Shown one piece after another: positions 23,728-36,083 of a stretch of DNA of 64,000 nt (positions are counted from its first letter, which is position 1; every line of letters starts with the position of its first letter). The translations under genes and the position numbers were made by a program. The notes under the pieces were generated by a model. It was not told the origin of the DNA and ran no database searches. It was given only the letters and a program-made list of their open reading frames with translations. The stretch covers positions 449,501 to 513,500 of the forward strand of contig JAMPIV010018971.1 of the NCBI GenBank assembly GCA_024509875.1, in the 5' to 3' direction. The stretch comes from Oreohelix idahoensis (taxonomy: Eukaryota; Mollusca; Gastropoda; Stylommatophora; Oreohelicidae).

Positions 23728-24115
23728 AGGCGAGAGAGAGATATAGAGGGGATGAGAGAGAGAGAGAGGGGATGAGAGAGTGGCAATGAGAGAGAGAGAG
23801 GGATGAGAGAGAGGGGATGGGAGAGAGAGGGGATGAGAGAGAGGGATGAGAGACAGGGATGCGAGAGAGACAGAGAGAGGGGATGAGAGAAAGAGGGGTG
23901 AGACACAGAGAGAGGGGATGAGAGAGAGGAGATGAGAGGGGATGAGAGAGAGGGGATGAGAGAGAGGGAGATGAGAGAGAGGGGATGAGAGAGAGGTGGG
24001 ATGAGAGAGAGAGGGGATGAGAGAGAGGGGGAGGAGAGAGGGGATGAGAGAGAGGGGGATGAGAGAGAGAGGGATGAGAGAGATGGGATGAGAGAAATAT
24101 ATGGAGAGAGATGAT
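23728..24115. repeat. Purine-only GA-rich repeat
   Basis: Nearly 390 bp of 'gagagagaggggatgagaga' type units, almost free of pyrimidines except for the T of GATG. It has triplex-forming character. The minus-strand Ser/His/Pro/Leu-rich open frames are translations of this repeat. Confidence 0.95.
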
Positions 24116-24974
24116 ATCAGACACGAACAAACAAAGAAATGAACGATCGAAAGACAATCGTTATATCTACAAGATAAATAAAATAGACATTCAACCTTAT
24201 TATATTTCTGCCCCGAACAACTGACTAATTAAAATGATATAAATCAGATATTCATTTGTACATGTTAATAGTGCACTTTATAAATATCGTAGGTTTGCTA
24301 CTAACAAATGAAAATAAACGTTTACAATGGTTATTTAATTATACATTTTAATTATACTGGAAATTACAGTTATGATTTCAGAATAACAGACAGAGACCTC
24401 TTGCGGCTGAGATGAGCAAGAGTACAGAGATACTTCATCGAAGAACTCTAGAAAACCTAATGATATGGAAGCTAAGAATGTTGGGTTCTGTTATTGTCAT
24501 CTTTCTGCACTAACTGCAGCCGCAGTGATACCTTCTGTTCCAGTTGGTTTTGATAGTGATACGTCTAAGAGACGATGTTTTCCTTCTTGCCGTGACCTGG
24601 TAGCGCACGGCTGACCTTTAAGAATATTAACATTGGAAGCATAGCTCGTCAATTAGCTGATGAAAAACTATTTAGACAGCTCACACTGAACTCGTGACTG
24701 TATCATCTTTTATTTTACTGTGCATGTGCTGGAAAACGCAATCTTTTACAGGACTGCTCTGTGTCTATAGAACCTGTGCCAGTGGAAGAATTTCGAAGAG
24801 GGTGGGTGGTCCAAATGATGTCAGTTGTAGAGTATGTTGTATATTCTGTAGGTTTATCTCATTATCAAGTAGTGTAGGCTTTAGCAAACATTTTAAATTC
24901 ATTCTTATTTAGGTTCTCTAGAAATATGTCATCATATCATAACCCTCAACTCCCAAAGGAGCATAGGCCTTCAA
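24116..24974. other. No recognisable feature
   Basis: AT-rich sequence with one 72-codon open frame lacking motifs. Nothing recognised. Confidence 0.5.
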
Positions 24975-26865
24975 CAAAACCCATGCCAAGTCCCCCTGTC
25001 ACATGCCATCATCTCAAGTTCTTTCCACGTTCCCCTCATCATTTTCACTTCTGTTTCCAGCTCTCTTCTCCATGTGCTTCTTGGTCTACCTCTGCCTCTC
25101 TTGCCCTGGGGGTTCCAGAACAAGGACTGCCTTGTAATGCTATCAACAGGTTTTCTCAGCGTTGTCCTATCCATCACCATCGTCTTCTTCTCGTCTCTTG
25201 TTCCACTGGCACTTGTTTGCTCATAACCCCGTCTATTGCTAGTAAGAAAAGAAATGGAGACAAGAGGCATCCCTGTCGAACTCCCGTTTTTATCCCAAAC
25301 GGTTCTGTAAGCTGTCATTCGTGAAAAACTCTGCATGTCATGTCTTCATATGTTTTCTTTATTAAATTAATGATCTTCAGGAGAACTCCATAATGCCTCA
25401 TCAATTTCCAAAGTAATTCTCTGTCTACACTGTCAAATGCCTTTTCGTAGTCCATAAATCCAATGTATAGTGGTGAATTCCATTCCAGACTTTGTTCAAC
25501 TATTATTCTCAAAGTGGCTATCTGGTCTGTACAGGATATTTTTGTCGTAAATCTGCTTGTTCATCTCTGTTGCTTGTGTATGAACTCCTTTAATCTCTCG
25601 AGGATAATCCTGTTTAATACTTTTCCTGGCACTGATAGTAACATTATTCCTCTATAATTTGTGCACTCTTGTAAATTGCCCTTCTTAGGCAACTTAACCA
25701 GATATCCTTCCTTCCATTCTGCTGGTATCTCTTCCTTTTCCCAGACTTTACCAAGTAATTTATATAACATCTCTGTAGCCGTGTCGATATCTGCTTTGAT
25801 GGCGTCTGCTGGAATGCCATCTGGTCCAGCTTTTCCATCTATTAGAAGCTGTATGGCTTTCTTTTTTTCTTCCTTCGTTGGTCTTTCACAGTTAATTTGT
25901 AGCTCTTCTTCTGCTGGCGTGGATGTCGGGGGGGGGGGGGGGGGGGAGGGGGGGGGGGGGGAGGAGGGTGGGAGTGGGAGGGTGGAGCTGGTCTATTGAG
26001 AAGGTCCTCAAAATATTCCGTCCACCTCTTCATTTGCTCTTGTATATTGCTAAGCAGTTTTCCATTCTTGTCTCTTATGAGGCAACTTGTTTGCTTGAAT
26101 TTCCCTGTTAGCTTCTTTGTGCTGTTATACAGTTCTCTCATATTTCCTTTGGCTGCAGCATCTTCTGCCTCTCTTGCCAACTCCTCAATATACTTCCTCT
26201 TTTCTCTTTTGATACTTATTTTTACTTCTTTGTTTGCTTCCGAGTACACTTCTTGAGCCTTGGCTTTGGAACTTCTGGTTTTGCTTGTGTTTAAATCTGG
26301 TTTCTTGTTTTTTTTTTCTGTCTTTTATCTTATTGATGGTTTCTGTTGTTATCCATGCTTTTTGTTGTTGTTCCCTTTTCCCCAGTATTTCTTCACATGT
26401 CTCATTCCATACAGTTTTGATTTGCTGCCAATAGTCTTCTGTATTTACTACATCATCCAGCTGTTGGAGCACTTGGAATTTGTTGGATATTGTGACCGCA
26501 AATGTGTCTCTTGTTCCTTGATTTCTTAGATGTCCTACATTAAATTGTTGTCTATAATTTTGCATTGTTGCAAATCTCTAGAGTTTCACTTTTACTTTGG
26601 CTATCAGAAAGTGGTGATCTGATGCCACATCTACTCCTCTATATACCTTTACATTCTGCAATGATGATCTAAACTTCTTGTTTATGCATATATGATCAAT
26701 CTGATTTTCTGTTCTATGGTCTTGTGATATCCATGTTGCCTTGTGTATTCTCTTATGTGGAAACATGCTTCCTCCTATAGCCAGTTGATTTGAAGCACAG
26801 ACGTTTGAGAATAGTTCCCCATTCTTAGCCCATGTTTTCCCATGACTTCTTCAAAGCCGGTGTTG
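24975..26865 (-). pseudogene. LINE-C, internally deleted (RTE-like)
   Basis: Minus-strand pieces in ORF2 order: endonuclease C-terminus 'TENQIDHICINKKF...SDHHFLIAKV' (26578-26766), linker with 'NETCEEILGKRE' (26185-26565), 'QEQMKRWTEYFEDLLNRP' (25842-26249), 'GNLQECTNYRGIMLLSVPGK' (25561-25770), motif A 'GFMDYEKAFDSVDRE' (25315-25512), then a jump straight to 'TLRKPVDSITRQSLFWNPQG' and 'GRGRPRSTWRRELE' (24971-25336). The RT catalytic YADD and thumb are deleted near 25200-25260. Several frameshifts are present, one at an expanded G tract. It is 5' truncated at about 26865. Confidence 0.88.
25928..25985. repeat. G-homopolymer tract inside LINE-C
   Basis: Two runs of more than ten G residues each, separated by single A residues; on the coding strand it reads as poly-Pro. 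Probably a slippage expansion of a Pro-rich linker; the assembled length is uncertain. Confidence 0.95.
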
Positions 26866-26874
26866 ACTGTACCT

Positions 26875-26930
26875 ATCTGTCTGTCTGTCTGTCTATCTGT
26901 CTGTCTGCCTGTCTATCTGTCTATCTGAAT
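26875..26930. repeat. (CTGT)n microsatellite
   Basis: Tetranucleotide run of CTGT/CTAT just outside the 5' end of LINE-C. Confidence 0.92.
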
Positions 26931-26934
26931 TATT

Positions 26935-28234
26935 ATGATAGTTACGCGAGTTTAGTTTAAATTCTCTTCAGTTCTGTTCTTACTTTGACTAGTGCTCGTG
27001 AGCAGCCTAACAAAAATACATTTAACTCATTCTTTTTGACACGAATATAAATATTTGTAGAAAAGAACAACTATGACTCGTTTTATCTTCTAAATGAGGC
27101 ATATAAAACTCATGGCCTGCGGAGCGCATGCGGCCCCTGTACCCTCCAGTGCAGCACCTCCCACGGTTGTAAACATTTTGAGCTGTATGATACATTTGCT
27201 ATAATTTCATCTGCCAAAAAAAAAAAGGAACATTTTACATCTAACACTCGTGACATTTTTTAAATGTCGCCTCGGCTGGCAGAAGCAGTCATATCTCTCC
27301 TTCTCCTTCTGTGTCTACTACTGTCTATTAAATAGGTTGTTGGCATTTCCTGGTAGATTGTCTTGTATCTTCTTTCCTTGTCGTCATCTATTACATTTAC
27401 ATCAAATTTTGCCTGTTGTCACATTGACTTTGACTGTTTCTACATTTACAATCTTTTTTAACCATTTCATAACAGGCTACATTAATGTCAATATCATCCT
27501 TCTTATATGCGCGATTAGCTTGTTATGCCCACTCGCCTTTATTTATTTATTTTCTTTTATTTAACAATCTTCATAGTCTTTTCCCATGTGCATGGTAATC
27601 ATATTGTTCTAATGTAAAACGACGTTTATTCTGTATCCTAGAGTTTTCTTGTTTATTTATTCTTATTAACTCACTTCCATCGGATTGAATCGGCTCGAAG
27701 AGTGTTTAAATACTTCTGTTTTTGGTGACAGCTGCAGAAACGGGTTCAGTGGAATTTTTAAAAAGTAGTAATTATGGTAGGTATCACGAGGAATTTAAGC
27801 AGCCTGAGTTTAAAACTTCAAGGAAAAGTTCAGACTGTTACTTTCATATGACAAGGCAAGGCCTTTAAAAACAAAGCTTAGTCTTAGGAATTGACACCTG
27901 AGTAGTGGGAGCTCGACGTACAAGTATTTCTCAACCTGTCAGGATTATCAGCAGTCACATTCCTTTTCTAATTTCAGCCAATATGTCGTAACCAGAATCA
28001 CCATCATTATGGGGTCTTGTCTCCTTAGCTCCACAGTATTGGTCAAATAATGGCCAAACTTAGGGTATAATGATGAGGGTATTCAAAGGTATCAACCTTC
28101 ACTCACGATTACTCTTGGCACAGATAAAATAGAAAAAGGAAACTTCTATTTATGGGAGCGTCATAGGATTATACAGAAAAGCAAGCATGACAACTGAGAT
28201 CATCTCTGACACGAATTTCTTATTTTCCTGCTCT
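26935..28234. other. No gene recognised
   Basis: AT-rich. A 104-codon Phe/Leu/Ile-rich frame at 27250-27564 has no motif and reads like low-complexity noncoding DNA. Nothing else recognised. Confidence 0.5.
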
Positions 28235-28930
28235 TCTGTGAGGTAATATATTTTCTCTCGTATTTCTGCGCAACTATTAATCTAGTACCTCATCAGGTTA
28301 TGTATGTAGAACAATATGAGTTATACGGGTGCAGACATACACTTCACTGAATAGTGATTAAACCAGCTATAGTTTTACAGTTACAGGCAAAATAAGTTTA
28401 ATAATCACTTATACTTCAACAACACAAAATAAATAAATTTGATTACAAAAAAGGAGCGATGATATTTATCATCATTAGATGATTTAAACTGTGATGGAAA
28501 ATTTTGAATGTTTTGAAATGTTCTTTGGCTGCGATGGTGCTTCCGGTTAGTTAGCGTCTGCTTAAGCCTGTGTGGGGTCAGAAAGCATCTGCTTCAGCCA
28601 CTGTTGGTTCTTACAGGTGCCTTGGACTGTACGTCTCTACAATAGTCACATTTGGTGGCTGTAGCATGTCTCATGCATCGAGGCTGATGTAACTACGAGG
28701 GTTGTCAAGCGTCTTCAAGACCCGTCTGATGTTGGTTTCTTGGTCCGACTGCTGGCAATTTGTAAAAGAAACTTTTACCACAAACTGAAAGGAGACGCAT
28801 GTCTCTGCCACGTATTGGGTCTCCTGATATAGTCATCATGCGACCTCCACTTCCATCCACCACTTCATCTTCCTCAAACGTTTTACCTTCCCTGAGCTTA
28901 TTTTAACCCTAGTGAGTCGGATGAAAGTGC
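28235..28930 (-). repeat. Interspersed repeat R1, copy 2
   Basis: Inverted relative to 1-700 with the same block order over ~700 bp. Non-coding. Confidence 0.62.
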
Positions 28931-28951
28931 TTTTGGACAGAGGAAATCGAC

Positions 28952-29124
<173 letters not shown>

Positions 29125-29330
29125 ACCAACGGGCTGATCACCCGTTTGCCAGTCACTTCGATTACGGAAACAACAGCAGATGGATTGATTTGCCATTGCC
29201 CTAAAGACGCCAATAGGCGTGATGGGAAACAATGGCAGAGAAAACCTATCTGCTGTTGCCCTAAGACGCCACTAGGCGTAATGGCCACTGACTGCTTTGA
29301 CGGTCGGTGGCTAAGGACGGAAGAAGAAGA
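29125..29330. repeat. Repeat with duplicated hairpin motif
   Basis: 'ccctaaagacgccaataggc' at ~29199 and 'ccctaagacgccactaggcg' at ~29260 are paired copies, each able to fold as a gacgcc/ggcgt hairpin. The flanks 'cagcagatgg' and 'atctgctgtt' are near palindromic. It may be the end of a SINE or a small non-autonomous element. Confidence 0.5.
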
Positions 29331-30370
29331 AGAAGAAGATATATATACATATGTGTATATGTTGAGGCTACTTCACGGTGTGATTTCAATCGTGACAAAT
29401 TAATATTGACACCGAGTTTTTGTCAAACCATGTTGTACTTCAACTGAATGCAAGAGAGACAAGAATGCAGTTACTATGAGATGAGTAGCTAGGGATGACG
29501 TACAAAAAGGAGTTGTATGTGTGACGCCATAGCATCTAGATGTGTTCGTTCGTGTGGCTTGTATGTCAGCCAATGAAGTATTTATTCAGTGAATACACAG
29601 AGAATGTGGTAAGCAAAATGTGCTTTAAATCATAGGCAGAATAAGTTGCCAAAATTCAAAAAGAATATTTAATGTGGGATGATAATTTCCAGATGAATGG
29701 AATTGTGTTCAAAGAAATAGATGACAGCAAATGATATGTCGGGACGCTAAATCCCCCGATAACGGAAGAATATAAAAGAAATATATTACGGAGAAATAGA
29801 ATTGGTTCTTGCTTCGGGAAGCTAAATACCCCGATAATGGATTAATATATGTGAACATTTGCTGTGCCGGGACACCATTTCCCCGATGAAAAAGGAACAG
29901 AGTAAATGAAAATATATAGAAGTACACTGAGAATTTGAATAAAGCAAATTTGGAACAGTGGACATATATGCACATTATTGACCGGCTGTTATATGAGAAG
30001 ACTTGATATAGTTGATGAAAGTCGAACTTACAGAAAGCAAGACTGTAGAACTGATGTGGAGCTTACATGCCATTCTTGTATCGTGATGTTGAGAATACGT
30101 ACGTGTTGTTTATTAAAAATTTCGCAAATCGTCTAAGCCAAGATGTTTCTTCAGTTGATACCAGTTCATTCCAGCATTTGACAACGGTAGTCAATAATTG
30201 AGTGTTTTGAAAAAGAGAAAGACACGAAGAGTGGTTACCATACTATCTAACAATGCAAACCAAATCAAAAATTAAGGAGAACACAGTCAAGTGAATAAAT
30301 TCTCACATCTTTATTGACAACATTTAACCCTAGACCGAGTTAGAATTTGGGAAAAATCTTCTTCCTTTAA
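29331..30370. other. No gene; three copies of a 'cgggacgctaaatcccccga' motif
   Basis: Related motifs begin near 29738, 29815 and 29868, each pairing a GGGA with a downstream CCCC-GAT. Otherwise no recognisable content. Confidence 0.5.
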
Positions 30371-30372
30371 CA

Positions 30373-30520
<148 letters not shown>

Positions 30521-31860
30521 TTTTTTAAATGCTGTTGGTTCCTTGTAAAGAAACCCACACGAAGCAGTTACCGGCTCTTGCTGTGGTGGTATATTTGCAG
30601 TGATGAGGTTGCCAGCCTCATTAGCCACTGTAAATCAACAAGCAAATTATGCATGTCAAAATGCAAATATAAAGTTATAAGATGTACATATCATAACTTC
30701 CCCCAAGTTGTTTGGATGAACACAGACATTTTGCACAGGAAACGTCCGAATATTGCAGGGCAACTGATTTAAAATGCCGTCTCTTTCATGTGACTTGGAT
30801 GTCTAACTGAGTGCACTTGAAGTTGGATTCTAGAACTTAAGGCGCAAAGTGATGTCTCTGCGTTTACTCTCTTTTAATCTTAGAATTCACCTTCAGTCCT
30901 ATGGCCTGCCTTATATTCTGGGTCCTAATATTCCGTGTTCCTGGTTGTCTATGATTTCTTCTTGATGAAATTGGACGTCAGTAAAGTAGTCTTACAACGC
31001 TGTAGCATATAACAGACATTATCCGTCTACGCAGAAAGTAGATACTTGGAGGAGAGGTTCAATCACGAGCAGTCTATCTTGGCATCTGAAATGCTAAAGC
31101 AATTGCAACTAAGTGTCTGATTTTGGTAGAGGTCTATTCCCCTCATTACTCTCCTCTCGTGTAGAACATTACTGTATGACAACAAGAGATATTATCCATT
31201 GTGTGTGATTTTCAAATTGCATTATCATATAATGTTTTGCATTTTCCGTTTCGATTTTCATATTTACAAATTCCCTCCTTCACAGATTTATCACCAATAA
31301 TCTCCTCCAAGATGATATTTTCTTGTAACTGTTTATCAAAACAAAGTTTATGTGCTAGAAGTATTACACTACCGTCCGTGTCTTAATCTTCAACAAGGTC
31401 GTCATTTCCTACATCCCAGTGAGATCTGTCGTGTATTTGGGCGCGTCATGTTTACAAACTAGCACCTTATCATGCGACAAAAAGTCTGAATTATCAATAG
31501 GAATGTCACTAAGTGTAGACTTTTACTATCCCTGAAACTGCCGATAAGCGAAAAGTCAATGTGGCAAGTTCGCTGCTTCACTAAGCGTCACCGATAACAA
31601 AGGAGAAAATAGGCGGGAAAGAAGAGTGTGTGAGAGGTGTGACAAGATGTGGTAAGAAAACCTTGAACAAAGCGAAAACAACCAATACTGGAAGAATTAA
31701 CACGTAAAAGTGGTGGTAAAGTAATAATGCCAGAGAGGAATGAAGACCAAAAAAAAAAAGAACGAACGTATTTCGTGACAATCATCATCATTACAGCTCG
31801 TCGTGAAGACCATGTCGTCAACACAAACAACTAAGCCATCTTGTCCTTGTCTATCTATTT
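30521..31860. other. No recognisable gene
   Basis: No protein motif, RNA gene or repeat recognised. The frames at 31201-31386 and 31588-31830 lack motifs. Confidence 0.5.
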
Positions 31861-32110
31861 ATCGCCGTGCCACTTTTTTTTATTCCTTTCATGTCTTTCT
31901 CCAGTTCTCTTCTATACTCACTACAGACCTAAGGGTCATTTATGTTTGGACATGCGCCCTAATATAACCGACTAGGTTGAACGGGACGCGCCTCGCCAAA
32001 ACGAGGCAAAACTTTATTTAAAAAAAAAAAGTTCTCTTCTATGTATGATTTTTCATCTACCTCCATTTCGTTTACCTTGGGAATTCCAGAACAACAGCGG
32101 CATTATAATT
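31861..32110 (-). pseudogene. LINE-C-like C-terminal fragment, interrupted
   Basis: Minus strand reads 'MPLLFWNSQGKRN' followed, with a frame change, by 'RRELEKDMKGI'. This resembles the 'SLFWNPQGKR...TWRRELETEVK' C-terminus of LINE-C. It is interrupted by a short poly-A retroposon at 31916-32029. Confidence 0.65.
31916..32029 (+). mobile_element. Short retroposon Rp115, copy 2, with 13-bp TSD
   Basis: A 114-bp insert ending in an A tract, flanked by exact 'agttctcttctat' repeats at 31903-31915 and 32030-32042. Together with the poly-A end this shows LINE-mediated retroposition. It shares its body with 23520-23667. It has no obvious tRNA, 5S or 7SL head here; this copy is probably 5' truncated. 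Confidence 0.8.
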
Positions 32111-32990
32111 CTACCAACTGTAGAGTAAATAGTGTGACAATAAATAGTGTGGAGGCGCAGACAATAAATAGTGTGGAGTCTCAGACAACAACAAGAAACC
32201 GCAAATAGTGAACAAAACAAAACAAATTTTGAAGATGAGTGAGAGAATGAACTTAAGTAGTCATTATCTAGGAAAACAGCCATACCATTAGCGCTAAATT
32301 GTGCGTGTCTGTACAAGGGCCAAATTGTTGCTGATGAGCGGAATATTGAGCAACAAAATCTTTTTATGGCGTGATGAAATGTAACCACAAAATTGTACAG
32401 CACCGTTTTTTGAATCACAAAAACAGGGCAGCTATCCTGTAAGTGTTAAATCTTCCTTGGCACACCCACACCTGAGTACGACACCTGCGGAAATATATTT
32501 AAACATGAAAGCAGGGAAAAATTATAAATTGACACATTTTCGTGTTAGATTGTACTATCTTTACAAGGTTTTGGTAAAGTCACCGTTTTCGTCTTTTTAC
32601 TTAATGTGTCATGGTGCTATTCCCTGTCCAAAAAGTTTTTTACATTCGTCTAAAAAAGAACAACAAACAAACCAAAACAAACAAAAAAAACAGATAATGA
32701 TAATAATAATATGCTGTGAGGAACATTTTAACGTTAAATAAAAATCATACAGAGTAGACTAATAGCGAAGCTCTGAATGAAATGAATATCCGGTGAATAT
32801 TATGAAACACTATATCTATAACACAAGAATTAATAAATAATAAATAACAAAAGTATTTCGGTAATTTTTCTTTTTAATTGACTGTATTTCATGATGTAGA
32901 TCCATGGACAATTCAGGAATCAAATAAGCTGTTTAGAAAGAGGAAAATGATGCGGAAAAACAGATTTTTTAAAGATTGAGCCAAGTAAAC
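32111..32990. other. No recognisable gene
   Basis: Three short 'aataaatagtgtggag' repeats lie near 32125-32180 and A-rich runs near 32650-32695. Nothing coding recognised. Confidence 0.5.
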
Positions 32991-32991
32991 C

Positions 32992-33237
32992 AGAACTATA
33001 GCACTGGCTTCCTAGCTCGGTGGTCCATGGTTCGATCCCCAGCTGAGGTGGGATTGTTTTAGACTGCAAACGGCTCCAGGGTCCACCCAGCTTCATGAAT
33101 TGGGTACCAGATCAACTTCTGGGAAGGTTAAGGCGGCCGGCGTGATGCTGACCACATCACCCCTAGTATGCCGATGGTCAAGAAAATATGGGCCTAATAC
33201 CATATTCCCAATATGCCTTCATGGGCGTGTAACGGGA
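32992..33237 (+). repeat. tRNA-derived SINE (family S2)
   Basis: A box 'tagctcggtgg' (33013-33023) and B box 'ggttcgatccc' (33029-33039) are at near-tRNA spacing. An unrelated body with 'gaattgggtaccag' and 'tgctgaccacatcacc' follows. There is no complete cloverleaf or CCA end, so it is not a tRNA gene. Confidence 0.75.
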
Positions 33238-33264
33238 TCATTTCTTTCCTTTTATAGTACTGTT

Positions 33265-33350
33265 TTAAGAAGACGCTTGGGGTGGATTGGACACACTTTG
33301 AGGAAACCTGTTGACAGCATTACCATGTGGTCCTTGCTCCGGAAACTTCA
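33265..33350 (+). pseudogene. LINE-C-like scrap, sense strand
   Basis: Reads 'RRLGWIGHTLRKPVDSI', matching the 'LRKPVDSI' block of LINE-C at 24971-25336 but in the opposite orientation. Confidence 0.6.
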
Positions 33351-33359
33351 GGTTAAGAT

Positions 33360-33690
33360 AAGTCATCATCATGTGACGTATTCTTTCCAGAACGTTGTCT
33401 CCATTACAGCTGCTCTGAACGCATCACGATTCTGGGCAAGTCGACCTGCATCAGCCAAAGACAAGTTCAGACTCTCTGTGATGTCCTGGGTCCACCGTCG
33501 TCTAGGTCGACCCCTTCCCCTTTTTCCATGGACCATGCTTCCATCACTGTGTTTTCCAGACTATTATGTCTTTTTATATGACCGAAAAATTTCAGCTTCC
33601 TTATTGCGATGGTATTTAGGAGCCAATGTTCCTGTACGTTTTAAGATAAGTAGAAGTATATATATATATAAAAAAACGCATCGAAAATAA
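33360..33690 (-). pseudogene. LINE-D C-terminal fragment
   Basis: Minus strand encodes 'GRPRRRWTQDITESLNLS' followed by 'DAGRLAQNRDAFRA', the C-terminus of another APE-type LINE. The remaining downstream bases to 33690 are probably its 3' untranslated region. It abuts an oppositely oriented LINE scrap. Confidence 0.65.
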
Positions 33691-34111
33691 AACAAGAGAC
33701 AATAATGACAATGGAAGACAGAAAAAACTTGAGCTAATGGCTCGCGACAGGGGGACTTGGCATGAATTTGTTCGCATATGGTCCGTGAGTAGCTGAACGC
33801 TATTGATTGATTGATACTAATGTTTACCAAGAAGAGCTAACAATTTGAGAAAATTTCACTGCAGACCTAACCGCCATGTTTTCAGTAAGTGGAGAAAAGA
33901 ACAACAATAGACAAGTTAGTCGTGGAGACAACATGTATTAACATGTCTTTTTTTCGTTAACAGGGATTTGAGAGAGACTAAATAGGCATGCCGGATTTGG
34001 GATATAAGAGATATGAAGCTAGACATACTAGAACTGAGACATGAGAGACTAAGTAGGCATGCTAGATTTGGGAAATAGGAGATAAGATGCTAGACATACT
34101 TGAACTGAGAT

Positions 34112-36083
34112 ATTTTAGCAAAATGTTTTTATTAATATAGTTGTCAGTAGTTGTTACTGATAAAACAGAAAAGAATTATGTCTGAAAAGAATATAGTCCC
34201 AGTGTCAGAGAAGAGCACTGGTATCACAGGATAGTCACGGCTGTGAATGTCTCTACTTCTTATAGTAATCAAATTAAAGTTAGAGCCTAAGATGCCACCT
34301 TCGCTGGTAACAATCCTATGATAATCAACAATTCATTGAAATTCAAAATGCAACAATATAACATTTATAGGTCAGAGAATTACAACTACTGAATAATTTA
34401 TTATGTACACCTATCTTTTGTTTTCTTCTTGTGCAAATTATGAATGATGAAATGATGAAATTGAATGAATACAATTAAGTACAAAATTTCTCAATAGTTG
34501 AGTTTCAATTATTAATTAGACAAAAGTCCTCTTCAGGAATCTTGGTAATAGAACAGAAAATTCATCTTAATTCTCCTTTATAACTAAATTGTCTCCTGTC
34601 TTGCCTATTATCTGAAATCAGATTGTTCATCATGACACAAATAGTTACTTTGCTGTGACCATTCCCAATGGCTGCTTCAATTTCTCACATAGAATACTTA
34701 ACATTAAGTTATGTGACTGTCCTATAGTATTCTACACAGCAATATCAGTTTCATGTCTTATACCAGGCCACCAAGCACAGATGGGGCATAGCAGTTGAAT
34801 ATAGATGGCAATATATGATGCTCATGACTTGGTCCAGAAAGGCAATATTGATCTACTATTCTAGACCTCGTGCTCGAGTATGACACGAATGAACCTGGAG
34901 ACAATATGTGACAAGTGGCTAGCCTTTGGTCACAGGTTCCACAAGCCTACGTGTCCATGAATGAAACTTTTAAGATGTGTGCATGTTTATGAATGATACA
35001 TGGATCAGTTCTGATCAAGATAGCGAGACACGACAGGTGTCTATCTGCATGAAACATTCTAAAATAATTCATGAATAAAATCTAATACATTTTATACCAA
35101 ATCATGATGCCACCTTCGCCTTTCACAAGTCCATTATTCCAGTTTAATAACTTTTACTTGACCACTCCTAATGACATTCATGATAAACGTTGGTATGTAT
35201 CGAATTCCTTTATACATCCATAACTTAATGTCAGTTTAGTCCTCTGGTCTGATCCTGATACATATTTCTAACATAATCTGCAATAAAACAAATTATTTAT
35301 TCAAAAACTTGCATACCCTCTAGAATAGATACAAAGTGCAGAACAGACTCCGTTTGATGAGGTAGAGCTGCAAGGCAAACAGATGGTAAAAGGTTTTAGC
35401 CTTGGCAAGCGTCTCCTTCCTTCAGTCTGTCTGTCTTCTGCTTCTTCTTTCTGTGTGTGTACAATTTGAAAATATATATTTTTTTAAAATAACGTTTTGA
35501 AACGTCCGCTGCTGGCCTTTTTATAGAGAGAGCGCGGGCGTGTCGAAGGGCAATGCTACGATACAGTTTTTCAAACTGTTTATTTCTGCGTTTGGCGTGC
35601 AGACTCGAGATAGTTGTGTAAGTCTAGTCCAGAACACATATTCGTTCTTCTCAACCCTGGCATCTACTACCTTCACCTATAAATCCTTTTACTGGGACGA
35701 TCGTTAGCTTCCTTTGCATCTGGTTTTCCTTAATTAGTTTTGTCTACGAATGGTAGCAATTTTTCGAAGATCGTTTTCACAAAAACATTTAACATGCTGG
35801 ACTTCTTTACCTCGAATATCTCCGAAATTAAGTCACATAGCAACGAGTCCTTTTGAATATAACTGCATGGTATTCTCCTTCATAAAATGCAATATATTCC
35901 AATTAATTCCTTCACTCCGTTCTTTTGCAATTCACGTTATTCCATGGTACCATTAACACATTTCCTTCTTGCCATACGCCATTTGCAAATCGTTCGCGAC
36001 ACAAACAAGAGAGTGCGTTGATTTGATTGGACGATATTTTCCTTATACTGTGAATGGCAAGGCATTTGTTTCATCACGATACA
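34112..36083 (-). mobile_element. ~2-kb insertion in the minisatellite, possibly a solo LTR
   Basis: The array stops at 34111 after 'gagatat' and resumes at 36084 with 'agatatgag', compatible with a 5-6-bp duplication ('agatat'), although the repeat itself could supply that. On the minus strand the insert begins 'tgtatcg' and has a TATA-like 'ctataaaaagg' near 35518-35526. No coding region. It lacks a clean CA end, so the LTR call is tentative. Confidence 0.42.

Noticed and set aside
23706..24157. Ser/His/Pro/Leu-rich minus-strand frames of 66 and 146 codons.
   Set aside because: They are read from the GA-rich repeat and have no non-repeat sequence of note.
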